NCBI RefSeq assembly: GCF_003286085.1
Contig: NW_020825321.1
Coordinates: 2,356,001-2,420,000, forward strand
Direction of reading: 5' to 3'
Length of the DNA stretch: 64,000 nt
Origin: Drosophila persimilis
Taxonomy: Eukaryota; Arthropoda; Insecta; Diptera; Drosophilidae
Both the position numbers and the translations under genes were made by a program. Within the stretch, counting starts at the first letter, position 1. The number at the start of each line of letters is the position of its first letter. Shown here one piece after another: positions 31,645-41,993 of the stretch. The notes under the pieces are model-generated. The model saw nothing but the letters and a program-made list of their open reading frames with translations, was not told the DNA's origin and made no database searches.

Positions 31645-34600
31645 ATGACCGGAGGAAGGATCGCTGCCCTGGTGGACATCAATGGGAGAGCATTTTCTGC
31701 CACCCTCGACACTGGAGCCACACAATCCTTCATCAGTGAGCGGCTGGCGAAGGAGATAGGGACGCCCAAGAACAGGCGAGAGGTGAGGACCAGGATCCGC
31801 CTGGCAGATGGAACCAGGAAGGAGATCAACCAAGCGATAGCAGTCACAGTGCGCCTGGATCAAGAAGAAACACAGGTGTCTCTTCTTATACTCCCCACGG
31901 TCTTAGACGACTTCATCTTGGGACTCGACTTCCTCTGTGGCATCCGCGCAAGAATTCACTGTGGACGGGCATATCTACAGCTGAAGTTGCAGCAGAAACC
32001 CGCCGGGACGATACCATCATGCACCGCCCGGCCACGCCCACGGGCCGTCACGTTTGCGGACTCCACTGCCATCCGAGACCAGCCTCAGACCAACACCCCA
32101 CAGCCAACCACGAACCATCCAACCGCCGCGACAACAAGACCTTACCCGACAAGATCAAGCAACAACCCCAGGACTACGCCACCACAACAGGACACGAAGA
32201 AAGCTACGACGGAAAGAACTGCGACACCGATGGATCCAACCATGGCCAATTCCCCGGCACGAATCCCGACACCAACAGGACAACGCAACACAACAGGGAC
32301 TTTGGCAGAGACAGCTACGGCTCCACTGGATCAATCCAGGGCCAGCTCGTCGAACCAGGAGTCACCAACAGGACACAGCAGGAAGCCAGGGACTTTTGCA
32401 GAGACAGCTACGGCTCCACTGGATCAATCCAGGGCCAGCTTGTCGAACCGGGGGTCAGCCACAGGACCCGGGAATCACCAGGATACTCCAGCAAAGATAG
32501 CTGCGGCCCCGCGGGATCAATCCAGGGCCAGCTCATCGAACCGTGAGTCACCACGTAGTCACCCAACACGACAGACATCACGCAAGCCACGAACCCCGAT
32601 ACCACAGGACGAGATCACAGCAACCCCGACGATGGACTACCAACTGGAGCCATTAGCCGACGCCGAGATAGCTCGGGAACGCAACCCGTTTCGCCGAGCC
32701 GCCATTACCGCCCTGGAACTGGAGGACCTATCGCCGTGGCAGCAAGACCCAGACTCCGAACCACCCCCCACGCCGTGGGCAGGCAAGTTTCTGGAAGAAG
32801 AATTGGCGAAATTCGACGGACTAACTGGAGACTCCCCCATCGCCGATCACACGATCACTATGCGAGACAACAGGCCCGTGAAGCAGCGCTACTTCCCGAA
32901 GAACCCGGCCATGCAGAAGATCATCAACGCACAGGTGGACGAGCTGCTCCGGGACGGAAGGATCGAACCATCCCAAAGTCCCCACAGTGCCCCAATCGTT
33001 TTGGTAGGAAAGAAGACCGGAGAAATGCGAATGTGCGAGGATTATCGCCAGCTAAATGCCCGCTCGGTGCCTGACGCGTATCCGCTGCCACGGATTAACC
33101 ACATTCTCGAGAGACTACGCCACGCTCGCTACATCTCCACGCTGGACCTCAAAAACGGATACTAGCACCGCCCACCACACTGAAAAAATGCGACGCTGCA
33201 TCGGGATGGCATCCTGGTACCGACGTTTCGTCCCCAACTTCGCCACGGTGGTCCAGCCCATGACCAACGTGCTCAAAAAGGATCAAAAGTGGGAGTGGAC
33301 AGGCGAACAACATCAGGCATTCGAGACTCTCAAGGAAAGACTCACGCAAGCACCAGTCCTGGCATGCCCCGACTTCGCCGAGCGATTCGTACTCCAAACG
33401 GACGCCAGTTCGTATGGTCTCGGAGCAGTGTTGACACAACAGATCGACGGAGCAGAAAGAGTCATCGCCTACGCAATCCGTCGACTACTCAAGGCAGACG
33501 AAAACTACTCGGCCACCGAGAAAGAGTGCCTTGCCATAGACTGGGCAATCAGGAAGCTCCTCTGCTTCCTGGAAGGATACCACTTCGATGTAATCACGGA
33601 TCACCTCGCCTTGAAGTGGTTGAACTCCATCGATAATCCAACGGGACGCATCGCCCGCTGTTCCTTGGAGCTCCAACAATATCGGTTTGACATCCACTAC
33701 CGTCGAGGAAGCCAGAACGTTGTGGCTGACGCCCTCTCGCGACAGCCAGTAGAAACCCTGCAGCGAGTGGATGAGGACCGGGACCCCTGCCCCTGCCCCT
33801 GGCTGCAGAAACTCCGCAAGCGGATCCAGGAACAGCCGGAGGGGCATCCGGAGTTCATCATCGAGAGCGACCAAATATACAAACGAGCCAGCAGCAGAAC
33901 CAGCGAAGAAGATCGTATCAAATGGAAATTATGTGTCCACAGGGACCACCGCCGACGCGGGCTAGAAGAGTGCCACGACCATCCGACAGCAGGACACCTC
34001 GGGATCAGGAAGACAGCGACACGAATAGCCCAGAGGTACTACTGGCCCGGACTGCACCGAGATATCGCCCGATATATCCGGCAGTGCGCCAAGTGCCAGC
34101 AGTACAAGGTAAGCCAATCCAAACCAGGAGGAAAGATGCACAACCGACAAGCCCAAGAACCATTGGACATCGTCTGCGCCGACTTCATCGGACCATTGCC
34201 CCGATCCAAACACGGCAATACTATGTTGCTGGTGTTCTTCGACGCTTTCAGCAAGTGGGTGGAGTTGGTCCCCCTCCGCAAGGCCACCACCGCACTACTG
34301 GAGACCGCTTTCCGGGAACGGATCCTGAGCCGCTTCGGAACCCCACGGAAATTCGTATGCGACAACGGGACCAAATTCACAAGTCGCTCTTTCCGAAAGT
34401 TTTGCAAACTCGCAGGCATGGAATTGGAGTATACGGCGCCCCATACCCCACAAAAAAACCCCACGGAACGAGCCAACAGGACGATTAAAACCATGATCGC
34501 CCAGTACATCAGCCTAGCCATCAACAGCAGCACATCGGACACCACAGGCTTCAGCCCAGCATTCATCGTACTCGGCCGGGAACCTCGGTTGCCTGGAGCC

Positions 34601-35023
34601 TTGTACGAAGGGGCGACCCCAGGACTAGGCGAGGTGACAGAGATCCCAACCGACAAGGCCAAGCGACTTAAGGAAATCTTCGCGATCGTACAGGAAAATA
34701 CCCAGCAGGCATCACAGACGCAGAGCAGGAACTACAACCTACGTCGACGCGAATGGAGGCCCACGATCGGGACGCTCGTGATGCTGCGCCAACATCACCT
34801 GTCCAAAGCGGCGGACAACTTCGCTGCCAAACTGGCTCCCAAATATGAGGGGCCTTACAAAGTAGTAAAATTTATTTTCCCCACCATAGCACGACTCCAG
34901 AAGCATCCGGGAAGACAACGACGAACGGCCGGACTAGCCGACCTCAAGGCCTACCACGACCACGAGCACACCCCCACCAGCGACGACGACGAACCCACCC
35001 TCACCAGCGTACACACGCAGTAA
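31645..35023 (+). pseudogene. pol of element B, RT core deleted
   Basis: The protease (LDTGATQSFIS; ILGLDFLCG), linker and RT start form one open frame to a TAG at 33163, directly after LDLKNGY. About 400 bp that encode the RT palm, including YLDD in element A, are missing, and coding resumes at RRCIGMASWYRRFVPNFA. RNase H (QTDASSYGLGAVLTQQ) and integrase continue uninterrupted to 35023. The integrase has the HHCC domain (HPTAGHLGIRK...CAKCQQYK), core residues in CADFIGP, CDNGTKF and NPTERAN, and a GPY/F-like end (KYEGPYKVVKF). A short deletion after MIAQYI removes about 16 residues. No active RT can be made. Confidence 0.9.
32290..32545 (+). repeat. Coding tandem repeats in the B protease-RT linker
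   Basis: Three to four repeats of roughly 30 residues have cores like TATAPLDQSRASSSN. They are in frame within the pol ORF. The position matches the 48-bp array of element A. The shared core is roughly D-[HQ]-[AS]-R-[PA]-S-S-N. Confidence 0.75.
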
Positions 35024-35033
35024 GATAGCTTAA

Positions 35034-35056
35034 CTCCCCTTAAGGGATTAGAGTAA
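35034..35056 (+). promoter_or_regulatory. Conserved spacer block between pol and ORF3 (element B)
   Basis: CCCCTTAAGGGATTAGA followed by TAAG, the counterpart of 8635-8655 in element A. It lies about 10 bp after the pol stop. Confidence 0.5.
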
Positions 35057-35128
35057 GAAATAGCCAGAAACTAGAAAACGCACCGATCAGGGAAACCCAG
35101 GGCCCAGGGCACACCAGTGGCACAGGTC

Positions 35129-35164
35129 AGGTTCTAACCAAACAAGGTTTCTTCCCCCCACCAG
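35129..35164 (+). promoter_or_regulatory. Putative branch point and 3' splice site before ORF3 (B)
   Basis: CAGGTTCTAACC (CTAAC at 35134-35138), then TTTCTTCCCCCCACCAG ending at 35164, gives a textbook acceptor with a 26-nt branch distance. ATG 35172 follows after 7 nt. The 12-nt block is identical in element A. A strong donor-like CAGGTAAG occurs at 31153 but has no counterpart in A. Confidence 0.6.
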
Positions 35165-35171
35165 ATCCGAC

Positions 35172-36927
35172 ATGGACAACCCAAGGACGATCGACGCACA
35201 GCCTCTAGAGGCAGAGGATGGCACGGAGGGGCATCCTAGGGGTGCGTCGCCGCCCAGCTCACGGCGACCACGGTCCACGACCAGCCAAACACAAACGAGA
35301 CACCACTCCCCGACCCCGCAAGCAGAACCGGGCAACACCACGCAGCATGGCCCATCAACTGGAGCGATACCGCGACCACCCAGGCCGCCTAGGCCATCCC
35401 GACGTCGGGACCGCCCCGAAGGCCCACCGTCGCCCCACCGTGCGACAACCATGACCTGGGCATGGCTCAACGACATCGTCCATCCGACCACGTCGCGAGA
35501 CCACCCGTCTGGGATCATCACAGTGGAGGCGATGCGAACATCGGACTCAGGAGGAGGTCCGAGCAGGCCGGCCCAGCAGGAGCCCCCCAGACGCCCACGC
35601 CGCCGCAAACATCCAGGCCAAGGAGCAGGCACCGCCGTCACGCCACGCGCGACTCGAAAACGCGTCGAGCCAGGACACGTCGACCTGGACCCCAACTCCG
35701 AGGTGCAGAACAGCTCCCCAGTCGCGCACAAACTGCGGCTGCGGTCCCCACCACCTCCGCCCTATTACCTGTACCGCATGGGAAACCCGCAGACCCCACA
35801 GCCGAACTACGACAGCAGCTCCGACGAGAGGTTCACCAGCCCGACGATGGAGGCCGACAAGCACTGGGAGCCGACCCACCTGGCAAGCACCGATGAAGAG
35901 GTCTTGCATGACAAACGTTTCGGAAAAGCGGGGGGCCGCCCATGGGTCAAGCACTCCGACCTGGACCTAAACCGCCAACTGGAGGCCGAGAGGGCCACAA
36001 CGGGCCCATACTCGGACGTGAGCGAGTACGAAGATGGGCCGGCCGATTGTCAGGAGAGCGCTCCAGCAAACATCACGGTTGACGTGGCACCCTGGACCAC
36101 CTGGAAGGACGCCGACAAGACCCTGTAGCTGCTGCTCGCCCATCCACGACCCATCACCCCACCCAGGCCCGAGAGGGAGATCATCCCTGCGTCGGACAAC
36201 GACACAGCGAGCGGCGACGAGGTACAGCTCCTAGGAGAGGACGACACCACTCCGCTACGGATCCGCGACAGCAGTGTGGACGAAGCGTTGCCCCGACGGC
36301 TCCGGAACATCGCCCTTCAAGGCGAGGACGAGCCACCGAGACGCGTAATGGGGACGAGGAGGTAGCCCGCATTCTGGGAGGGCAGGAAAACCCAAATGGC
36401 CCGATCCCGGACACCAGCTGGGACGACGGTTGGCACGCCCAACTGCGGGAGTGGGACGCGCAGAAGGAGGCGGCAGCCGCGGAAAGAAAGAAGAATCGCG
36501 ATTGGCAGCCGCTGGACTACGCACCAATGGAGTGGCTATCGCCAGCTCCCACCGACCCCAACGCCCCGAACCCGGACTCGACGGGCTGCACGGCCCGAGA
36601 GGCCGAACCAGGAAGCCCGAGTCGCCCAAAGGAGGACAGCGACCTGTCATTGCTCACTGCTCACTGCTCACAGCGTTCGAGGAGATGCCCGAGCTGAACG
36701 GGTTGCAGGAGGAACAGTCATGGCCAATCGCCCCAGTCGCCTGGCGGGTAAGCACGCCTGACCGCCGCATCCCGCAAAGCCTGCTGGAAGGCGCCAGCGC
36801 TCAGGCAAACGCGGCGCGGCACGGGCGCAGCCGGATCCGCAGCCTAGAATACCACGACGGCCAACGCTTCCGCGTGTCCATCAGCGAAAATTTGGTGCGC
36901 ATTTCACCGCGCCCCACCCCGAAGTAG
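35172..36927 (+). pseudogene. ORF3 of element B, unknown accessory protein
   Basis: ATG 35172 opens a 318-codon frame to TAG 36126; the same frame then stays open to about 36365. Coding character continues in a second frame (36345-36690, acidic with many Trp) and a third (to 36927, ending SENLVRISPRPTPK). The last frame change coincides with a triplicated 7-bp string CTCACTG at 36653-36673. The product is Pro/Arg-rich at the N-terminus and acidic later, without signal peptide or membrane segment. Motifs shared with ORF3 of A are GHP.G, PNYD and GPYSDVS. It is not recognisable as env, and its function is unknown. Confidence 0.6.
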
Positions 36928-36998
36928 GAAAGGAGTGTGAAGGCATAAGCCTCCACAAAAGAAAACCTGACCACAACACCAACCCCTGAAGGGACAGC

Positions 36999-37010
36999 CC
37001 CAGGGGGGGC
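36999..37010 (+). other. Polypurine tract of element B
   Basis: CCCCAGGGGGGGC lies immediately before the 3' LTR start at about 37011. It would prime plus-strand synthesis. Confidence 0.55.
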
Positions 37011-39360
37011 TTATTATCTCATTATTACCTCATTTTTTAGATAATTACTTCATTTTTATACCCGATACTCAAAATGAGTATTGGGGTATATTAGATTTGT
37101 GGTAAAAGTGGATGTGTGTAACGTCCAGAAGGAATCGTTTCCGACCCTATAAAGTATATATATTCTTGATCAGCATCAATAGCCGAGTCGATTGAGCCCT
37201 GTCTGTCTGTCCGTCCGTCCGTCTGTCCGTCTGTCCGTCCCCTTCAGCGCCTAATGCTCAAAGACTATAAGAGCTAGAGCAACGATGTTTTGGATCCAGA
37301 CTTCTGTGATATGTCACTGCTCCAAAAATATTTCAAAACTTTGCCCCGCCCACTTCCGCCCCCACAAAGGGCGAAAATCTGTGGCATCCACAATTTCGAC
37401 GATACGAGAAAACTAAAAACGCAGAATCGTAGAAGATGACTATATCTTCTAGAGTGCCAAATCTGAACCAGATCGTATAATTATTACAGCCAGAATCACG
37501 AAAACAATTTCACTCTTTCTCGCTCTGTCTCACTCTAACACACAGGTTTCATGGTCGGTTTTGCCAATTGCAAAATATGAGTTCAAGGATCTCAGAACCT
37601 ATAAAAGCCAGAGCAACCAAATTTGGTATCCACACTCCTGTGATATCGGACCTTGACCGTTTCCTGTCCAAATTTCGCCACACCCCCTTCCGCCCCCGCA
37701 AAGGACGAAAATCTGAGGCAACCACAAATCTCAGAGACTATTAAGGCTAGAGTAACCAAATTTGGTGCACACACTCCTTTAAGATGTCACTATAAAACGT
37801 ATATCTCAGAATTTCGCCCCACCCCCATCCGCCCCCACAAAAGACGAAAATCTGTTGCATCCACAATATTGCAGATTTGAGAAAACTAAAAACGCAGAAT
37901 CATAGATAATGACCATATCTATTAGATTGCTGAATCTGGATCAGATCAGATCATTTTTATAGCCAAAAGGAACAAATCAATTTGCAGTGGCTACGCAGCG
38001 CCCGACGTCACGCTCAGACTGATTTTCTGTCTCTCTCGCACGCACTCTTTGTCGTGTCGTTAAATATTAGCGGCGTCTGCCGGAGGAGAGCCATACTGAC
38101 TTAGTATCGGGTATAACCGTAGAGTTGCGGTGTCCGCAGCAACTCACAACGTTCCCCCTCGTTTAGTACTACTAGGATGATCATTATGACAAAGACAACG
38201 CTGAATCTTTATTTTCCACAAACTAAAATAAGAAATAGGCTAAGAGAACCCCAAATAGTGAGGCCTTTTTACTTAGTAGTAGAATTAAGAGCACCAACAC
38301 GAAAGAGAGACGCATACTACGCAGCAAAGAGCGCCAGCAGGGAAGAGAGCGAAGCGGCAGAGAAGCCGTCGATCGGTCTAACGCCCACGCAGCCGAGGGA
38401 GAGAGCCGACGGCGAACCATGCAGACACCCCCGAGCCGAGGCCGGCAGCCGAAAGCTGCGCAGCAGCGAAGCGGCAGAGAAGCTACGGAAAAAGAAAAGC
38501 AGAGGCCTGGCACGGTCCAGGGCGGGCGAGGCTCGGGAGTAATCTCGGAGGGCTGAACCAGAACGGTTGTAAAAAAATAAACAGTGCCCCGACCCCGCGA
38601 GAAGTGGAATAAAATAAGTCGTGCCCACCGTGACGAGGACCCACCGCAGGACCCAAAGAAGGGAAAACAAGGGTGAGCTACCTCACGTATGTAAGCTCTG
38701 GGGGGGATAGATCGGTGCAGTAGGCAGGGTGTAAGCTCAGGAGCAGAAGTTTTCCAAAATGTTAAATGCGTATCGATATCCACATGGTAGCTATTAAATT
38801 TTTTTCGTTTATTCCCCCACAATAAAAACACCCACCTCAACCCACCGGTTTCAGAACTTTCGCCCGTAGGAGTCCCTCACCCCCTCCCCCTCTCTTCCCT
38901 ATTCCCTGGAGGGCCCGGCGAAGTGGATGTGAGTCGTGGATCATGCGGCATCCACCAAGCTGGGCTTCCCTTTCCCATACCTTTCTCCCCTGGGTACCCG
39001 GCGATGCTGGATGTGAGTCGTGGATTCACGCGGCATCCGCAAAGCTGGGTTCCCTCTCCTACACCCTCGCCCTGGGGACCCGGCGACGCAGATGTGAGTC
39101 GTGGATCATGCGGCATCTGCTAAGCTGGGCTCCCCTCTCCCATACCCTTCCGACCCCTGACCCAAACCCCTTCTCCCGCCAACGCACGTCTCTGCAGCTC
39201 TCCAAGCACGGGTTCACCCACGCCTCGATCCACCCCACGGGTGCGCTTTCGCCACGAACGGCTCTCCCCTTAGGTCCTCACCCAACAAATTTTGCTGTGT
39301 GGAAGGACCGGGCCCTGGACAGACTGAGAAGCTGTAGCTCGGCCTGAGAACTTCCTTACA
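37011..39360 (+). repeat. 3' LTR of element B, split by a DINE-1-like insertion
   Basis: LTR sequence is present at 37011-37056 and 38162-39360. It is nearly identical to the 5' LTR and keeps the ~170-bp segment the 5' copy lost. It includes the three 70-80-bp internal repeats (38912-39127) and ends CTTCCTTACA at the junction with LOA sequence. Confidence 0.88.
37057..38161 (+). mobile_element. DINE-1/SGM-like Helitron, copy 1
   Basis: A non-coding 1.1-kb element with subterminal inverted repeats: TATACCCGATACT near the start and AGTATCGGGTATA near 38103-38115. It has a GTCY microsatellite (37201-37241) after ATCAATAGCCGAGTCGATTG, a hallmark of Drosophila DINE-1/mini-me elements. Near the other end a hairpin with arms GTTGC and GCAAC lies at about 38124-38142. 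Three internal blocks with CCGCCCCCACAAAGG-like sequence recur. It interrupts the B LTR. Copy 2 lies inverted at 60313-61425. Confidence 0.8.
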
Positions 39361-41993
39361 ATACTTGGCATTATTGCTAAAAACTAGCGCCTCTCCCACA
39401 GAGCTTTGGGGGTGTCAGTACCGGAACTTTGTACTTCCTAGTGAAAAGGACAATTTCCGTTTTAGACGGATTAACTCCTAACCCGCAGTTGTCTGCCTTG
39501 ACATTTTCGCGAGTGTACTTGTCATGCGCTCACACAACGTCTGCGGAAATTTTCCGGAGAGTGCTATAGCAACATCGTCCGCATACGCCACCACACGGCA
39601 GCCACCCCCCTCTATCTCACGCAGCAATGCGTTCACTGCCACGTTCCATAGGAGGGACGAGAGGACTCCGCCCTGCGGTGTGCCTCTGCTGACAAATCTG
39701 GTGCACGTTGACGTCCCCAGTGATGCCTCAACCGTCCTGCATTGTAGCATCTGATCGATCAGGCTCACCGTCCTGGAGTCAACACCCACATCCGTCAGTG
39801 CGCCCGTGATGGCGGTAGGAAGAATATTATTAAAGGCGCCTTCTATGTCGAGGAAGGCTACCAGGGTGTACTCCTTAAAGTTAAGGGACGCTTCGATGAT
39901 CGATGTGATCAAGTGTAGGGCCGTTGCGGTGGATCTTCCCTTCCGATAGGCATGCTGGGAGTCTGAGATCAGACTGGGCTGAATACACGCCGTGAGATGC
40001 AGCCCCAGCCGCTCCATCGCCTTCAGAAGAAAAGACGATAGACTAATGGGTCTGAAATCTTTTGGGGCAGTGTGCGAGGGCTTGCCTGCCTTGGCTATGA
40101 ATACGACTTTGGTCTAAAGTCAGGTGTCAGGAATGCACCCGGGCGAGAAGATTCCCTCGTAAATTATATTGAGCCAATTACTGGTTTTGTGTCCCGCGTG
40201 AATCAGTTGGGCAGGGAAAATGCCGTCTGGCCCCGCGGACTTGTAAGGTTTAAAGCTTTTGATCGCCCAGGAAATGTTCTCCTGGCTTAGCAGGCTCAGG
40301 ATGGCATTTGAGACGACAGAAGAAGGCGCGAAGTAATTGGGTCTGTTTTCATCGCAGCCCGGGAAATGAGTATTTAGGAGAAGATTTAGCGACTCATCGC
40401 TGGACACAGTCTACGACTGGTCGGTGTTTTTCAAGTAGCCCAGGGTGGATGTTGTCTTCGAGAGAACTCTGCGCAAGCGCAAAGCTTCTGAGTTGTTCTC
40501 GATTTCGCTGTAGAACTTACACCAGGAGGCGCGTTTGGCTTTCCTAAGTTCTTTGTTGTAGGTTGACAGCCTGGCCTTGTATTCGGCTCAGTTTTGCTCA
40601 ACGTTTTCAGCCTTAGCTTTATTGAAGAGTCTTCGGGAGGCTTTCCGGAGTTCCCCCAGTTTCGGATTCCACAATTCAGGTTTCCTCCGGCCTCTGTCGG
40701 CCTTTCGTTTGTGTCAGTGCTTCCCCACTGACAGTGATGTGCATTTGCGTCGCAAACCACAATTAGGCCGATGTCTTTGGCCGAACAGTCTGTGATTAGA
40801 GTCCGGAGAGGCGTGTGTGGAGGGCGGTCTGCTTGATCATGCCCCATGTATGCGGAGCAAATCCTCAGTGAGCGCTCCCGGCCTTCAAGGCTCACTGCGG
40901 TGTGGTCTTCATTGCTGAAATTTGGGAGCAAAAATAAGTGCAACTCTCTTTTTGCAAGAATGCAGGTACGAATTTTACCTGCGATTTCAGACCGGAGACA
41001 CTGTTTCCGAGGATCCAGGGCTCTTGAATGTGGACTATGTCGGCTCCACCCTTGGCCAGATGGAGCAGTAGAGCAGCACATGCTACCGACATCATGGACG
41101 CCGCATCCGACGCCGGGTTTGCCTCCTCACACGAAGCCCTTCTTTCGGGATCCCCGAATAGTCAACCACACCGTCCGTCTTTGCGAGGGGCTCTAGTGAA
41201 GGCCACCGCCTTCATGTAGAGCGCCGCAGAGCGAGCGTCTTGGCAGGCGATGGCTTTCACCTTGCCTTGATGCCACCCTGCGTCCTCACACTTTGGCGGT
41301 GGTCCGCCGTTCTCCTCCAGTTCCAGTAGGAACCGGTCCTGGAGCTCGTTCTCCACCAGGTGCCACTTGTCGCGAGGGACATGGCCGTGAGGTGGGTCTT
41401 CACCCGCTTGGCTTGCTGGGCTTGGCCTGGCTGATTAGCGGGGTCCTCCGCTGAGCGTTGCCGCTTGTTGGGGGCCTTGGCTGCGCCCTTTCCGGTTTTG
41501 GCTGGCTGGAACAGTGGCAGAATTGAGGAGGCCCACAGCCTCTGCTCCTTTCCTTCGGCTGACGACCTGTAGTTCCGGTCCTCGTTGGACAGGATGAAAG
41601 CCGCTCGTGTCCTGTCCTGGTACGACGGTTTTCCTCCCCATGGTGCAGAGACGCTGCCCGCCCGAGCTCCCATGGGTTCCTCGGTTCCGGTGCGCTTACC
41701 AGCCGCGAGTACGCTCTACTTAGCAGCCACCCCGGTATCCGATTCGCCCTTAGAGTCACCCGACTTTGAAGGACCCGATTGCCCTGGAGGTCGACAGGTA
41801 GCGCATATCAGCGATAAGCAGCCGCCCTCACTGGGAGAGTATAGTCGCACTTCCACCGGTGTGTACAGTTACGGCAGGTGAGGGTTCGCTCGCAACCCTC
41901 TGTGTCCTAGGAGTGTGGGACGCAGGCCGCACCGAGTATTCCTAACCGGAGTGGCTGCGCCTCAATTCCGAGTTTACAGCTGTGCGTGCCGAC
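39361..41993 (-). pseudogene. LOA-clade LINE, internally deleted reverse copy
   Basis: The reverse complement follows the full-length LINE from its 5' region (about 54565) to the end of RT (about 58617). Minus-strand coding includes ORF1 N-terminal parts (41759-41160, missing the middle of the DUF4780-like domain), the endonuclease segment CDANAHHCQWGSTDTNE (about 40760-40700) joined by deletion to a later region, and RT with VVAYADDVAIA (40017-39478). It is the right-hand part of the LINE that gypsy B entered. Confidence 0.88.

Larger units (their letters stand above)
28954..39360 (+). mobile_element. Gypsy-type LTR retrotransposon B (nearly complete)
   Basis: Long LTRs (about 1.2 kb) flank a primer site, tandem-repeat leader, gag, protease, linker, RT, RNase H, integrase and ORF3. 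The LTRs are nearly identical apart from a ~170-bp deletion in the 5' copy near 29942 and the DINE-1-like insertion in the 3' copy. It is inserted in a reverse LOA LINE. Gag has a deletion with frameshift near 31350, and RT lacks its catalytic core. The left end starts TATCTCATT rather than TG, so the 5' LTR edge may be trimmed. Confidence 0.9.

Noticed and set aside
35172-36128. ORF3 of B as a classical envelope gene
   Set aside because: No signal peptide, membrane anchor, cleavage site or Cys pattern is visible; element G shows what an env looks like in this window.
36396-36761. 121-codon Arg-rich ORF overlapping ORF3 of B
   Set aside because: The overlapping frame with Trp-rich acidic sequence fits the rest of ORF3 better; the Arg-rich frame is a GC-rich shadow.
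38223-38840. Minus-strand 205-codon ORF in the B LTR (also 29036-29653)
   Set aside because: Present in both LTRs, low complexity, no domain; it is an open frame in GC-rich LTR sequence.
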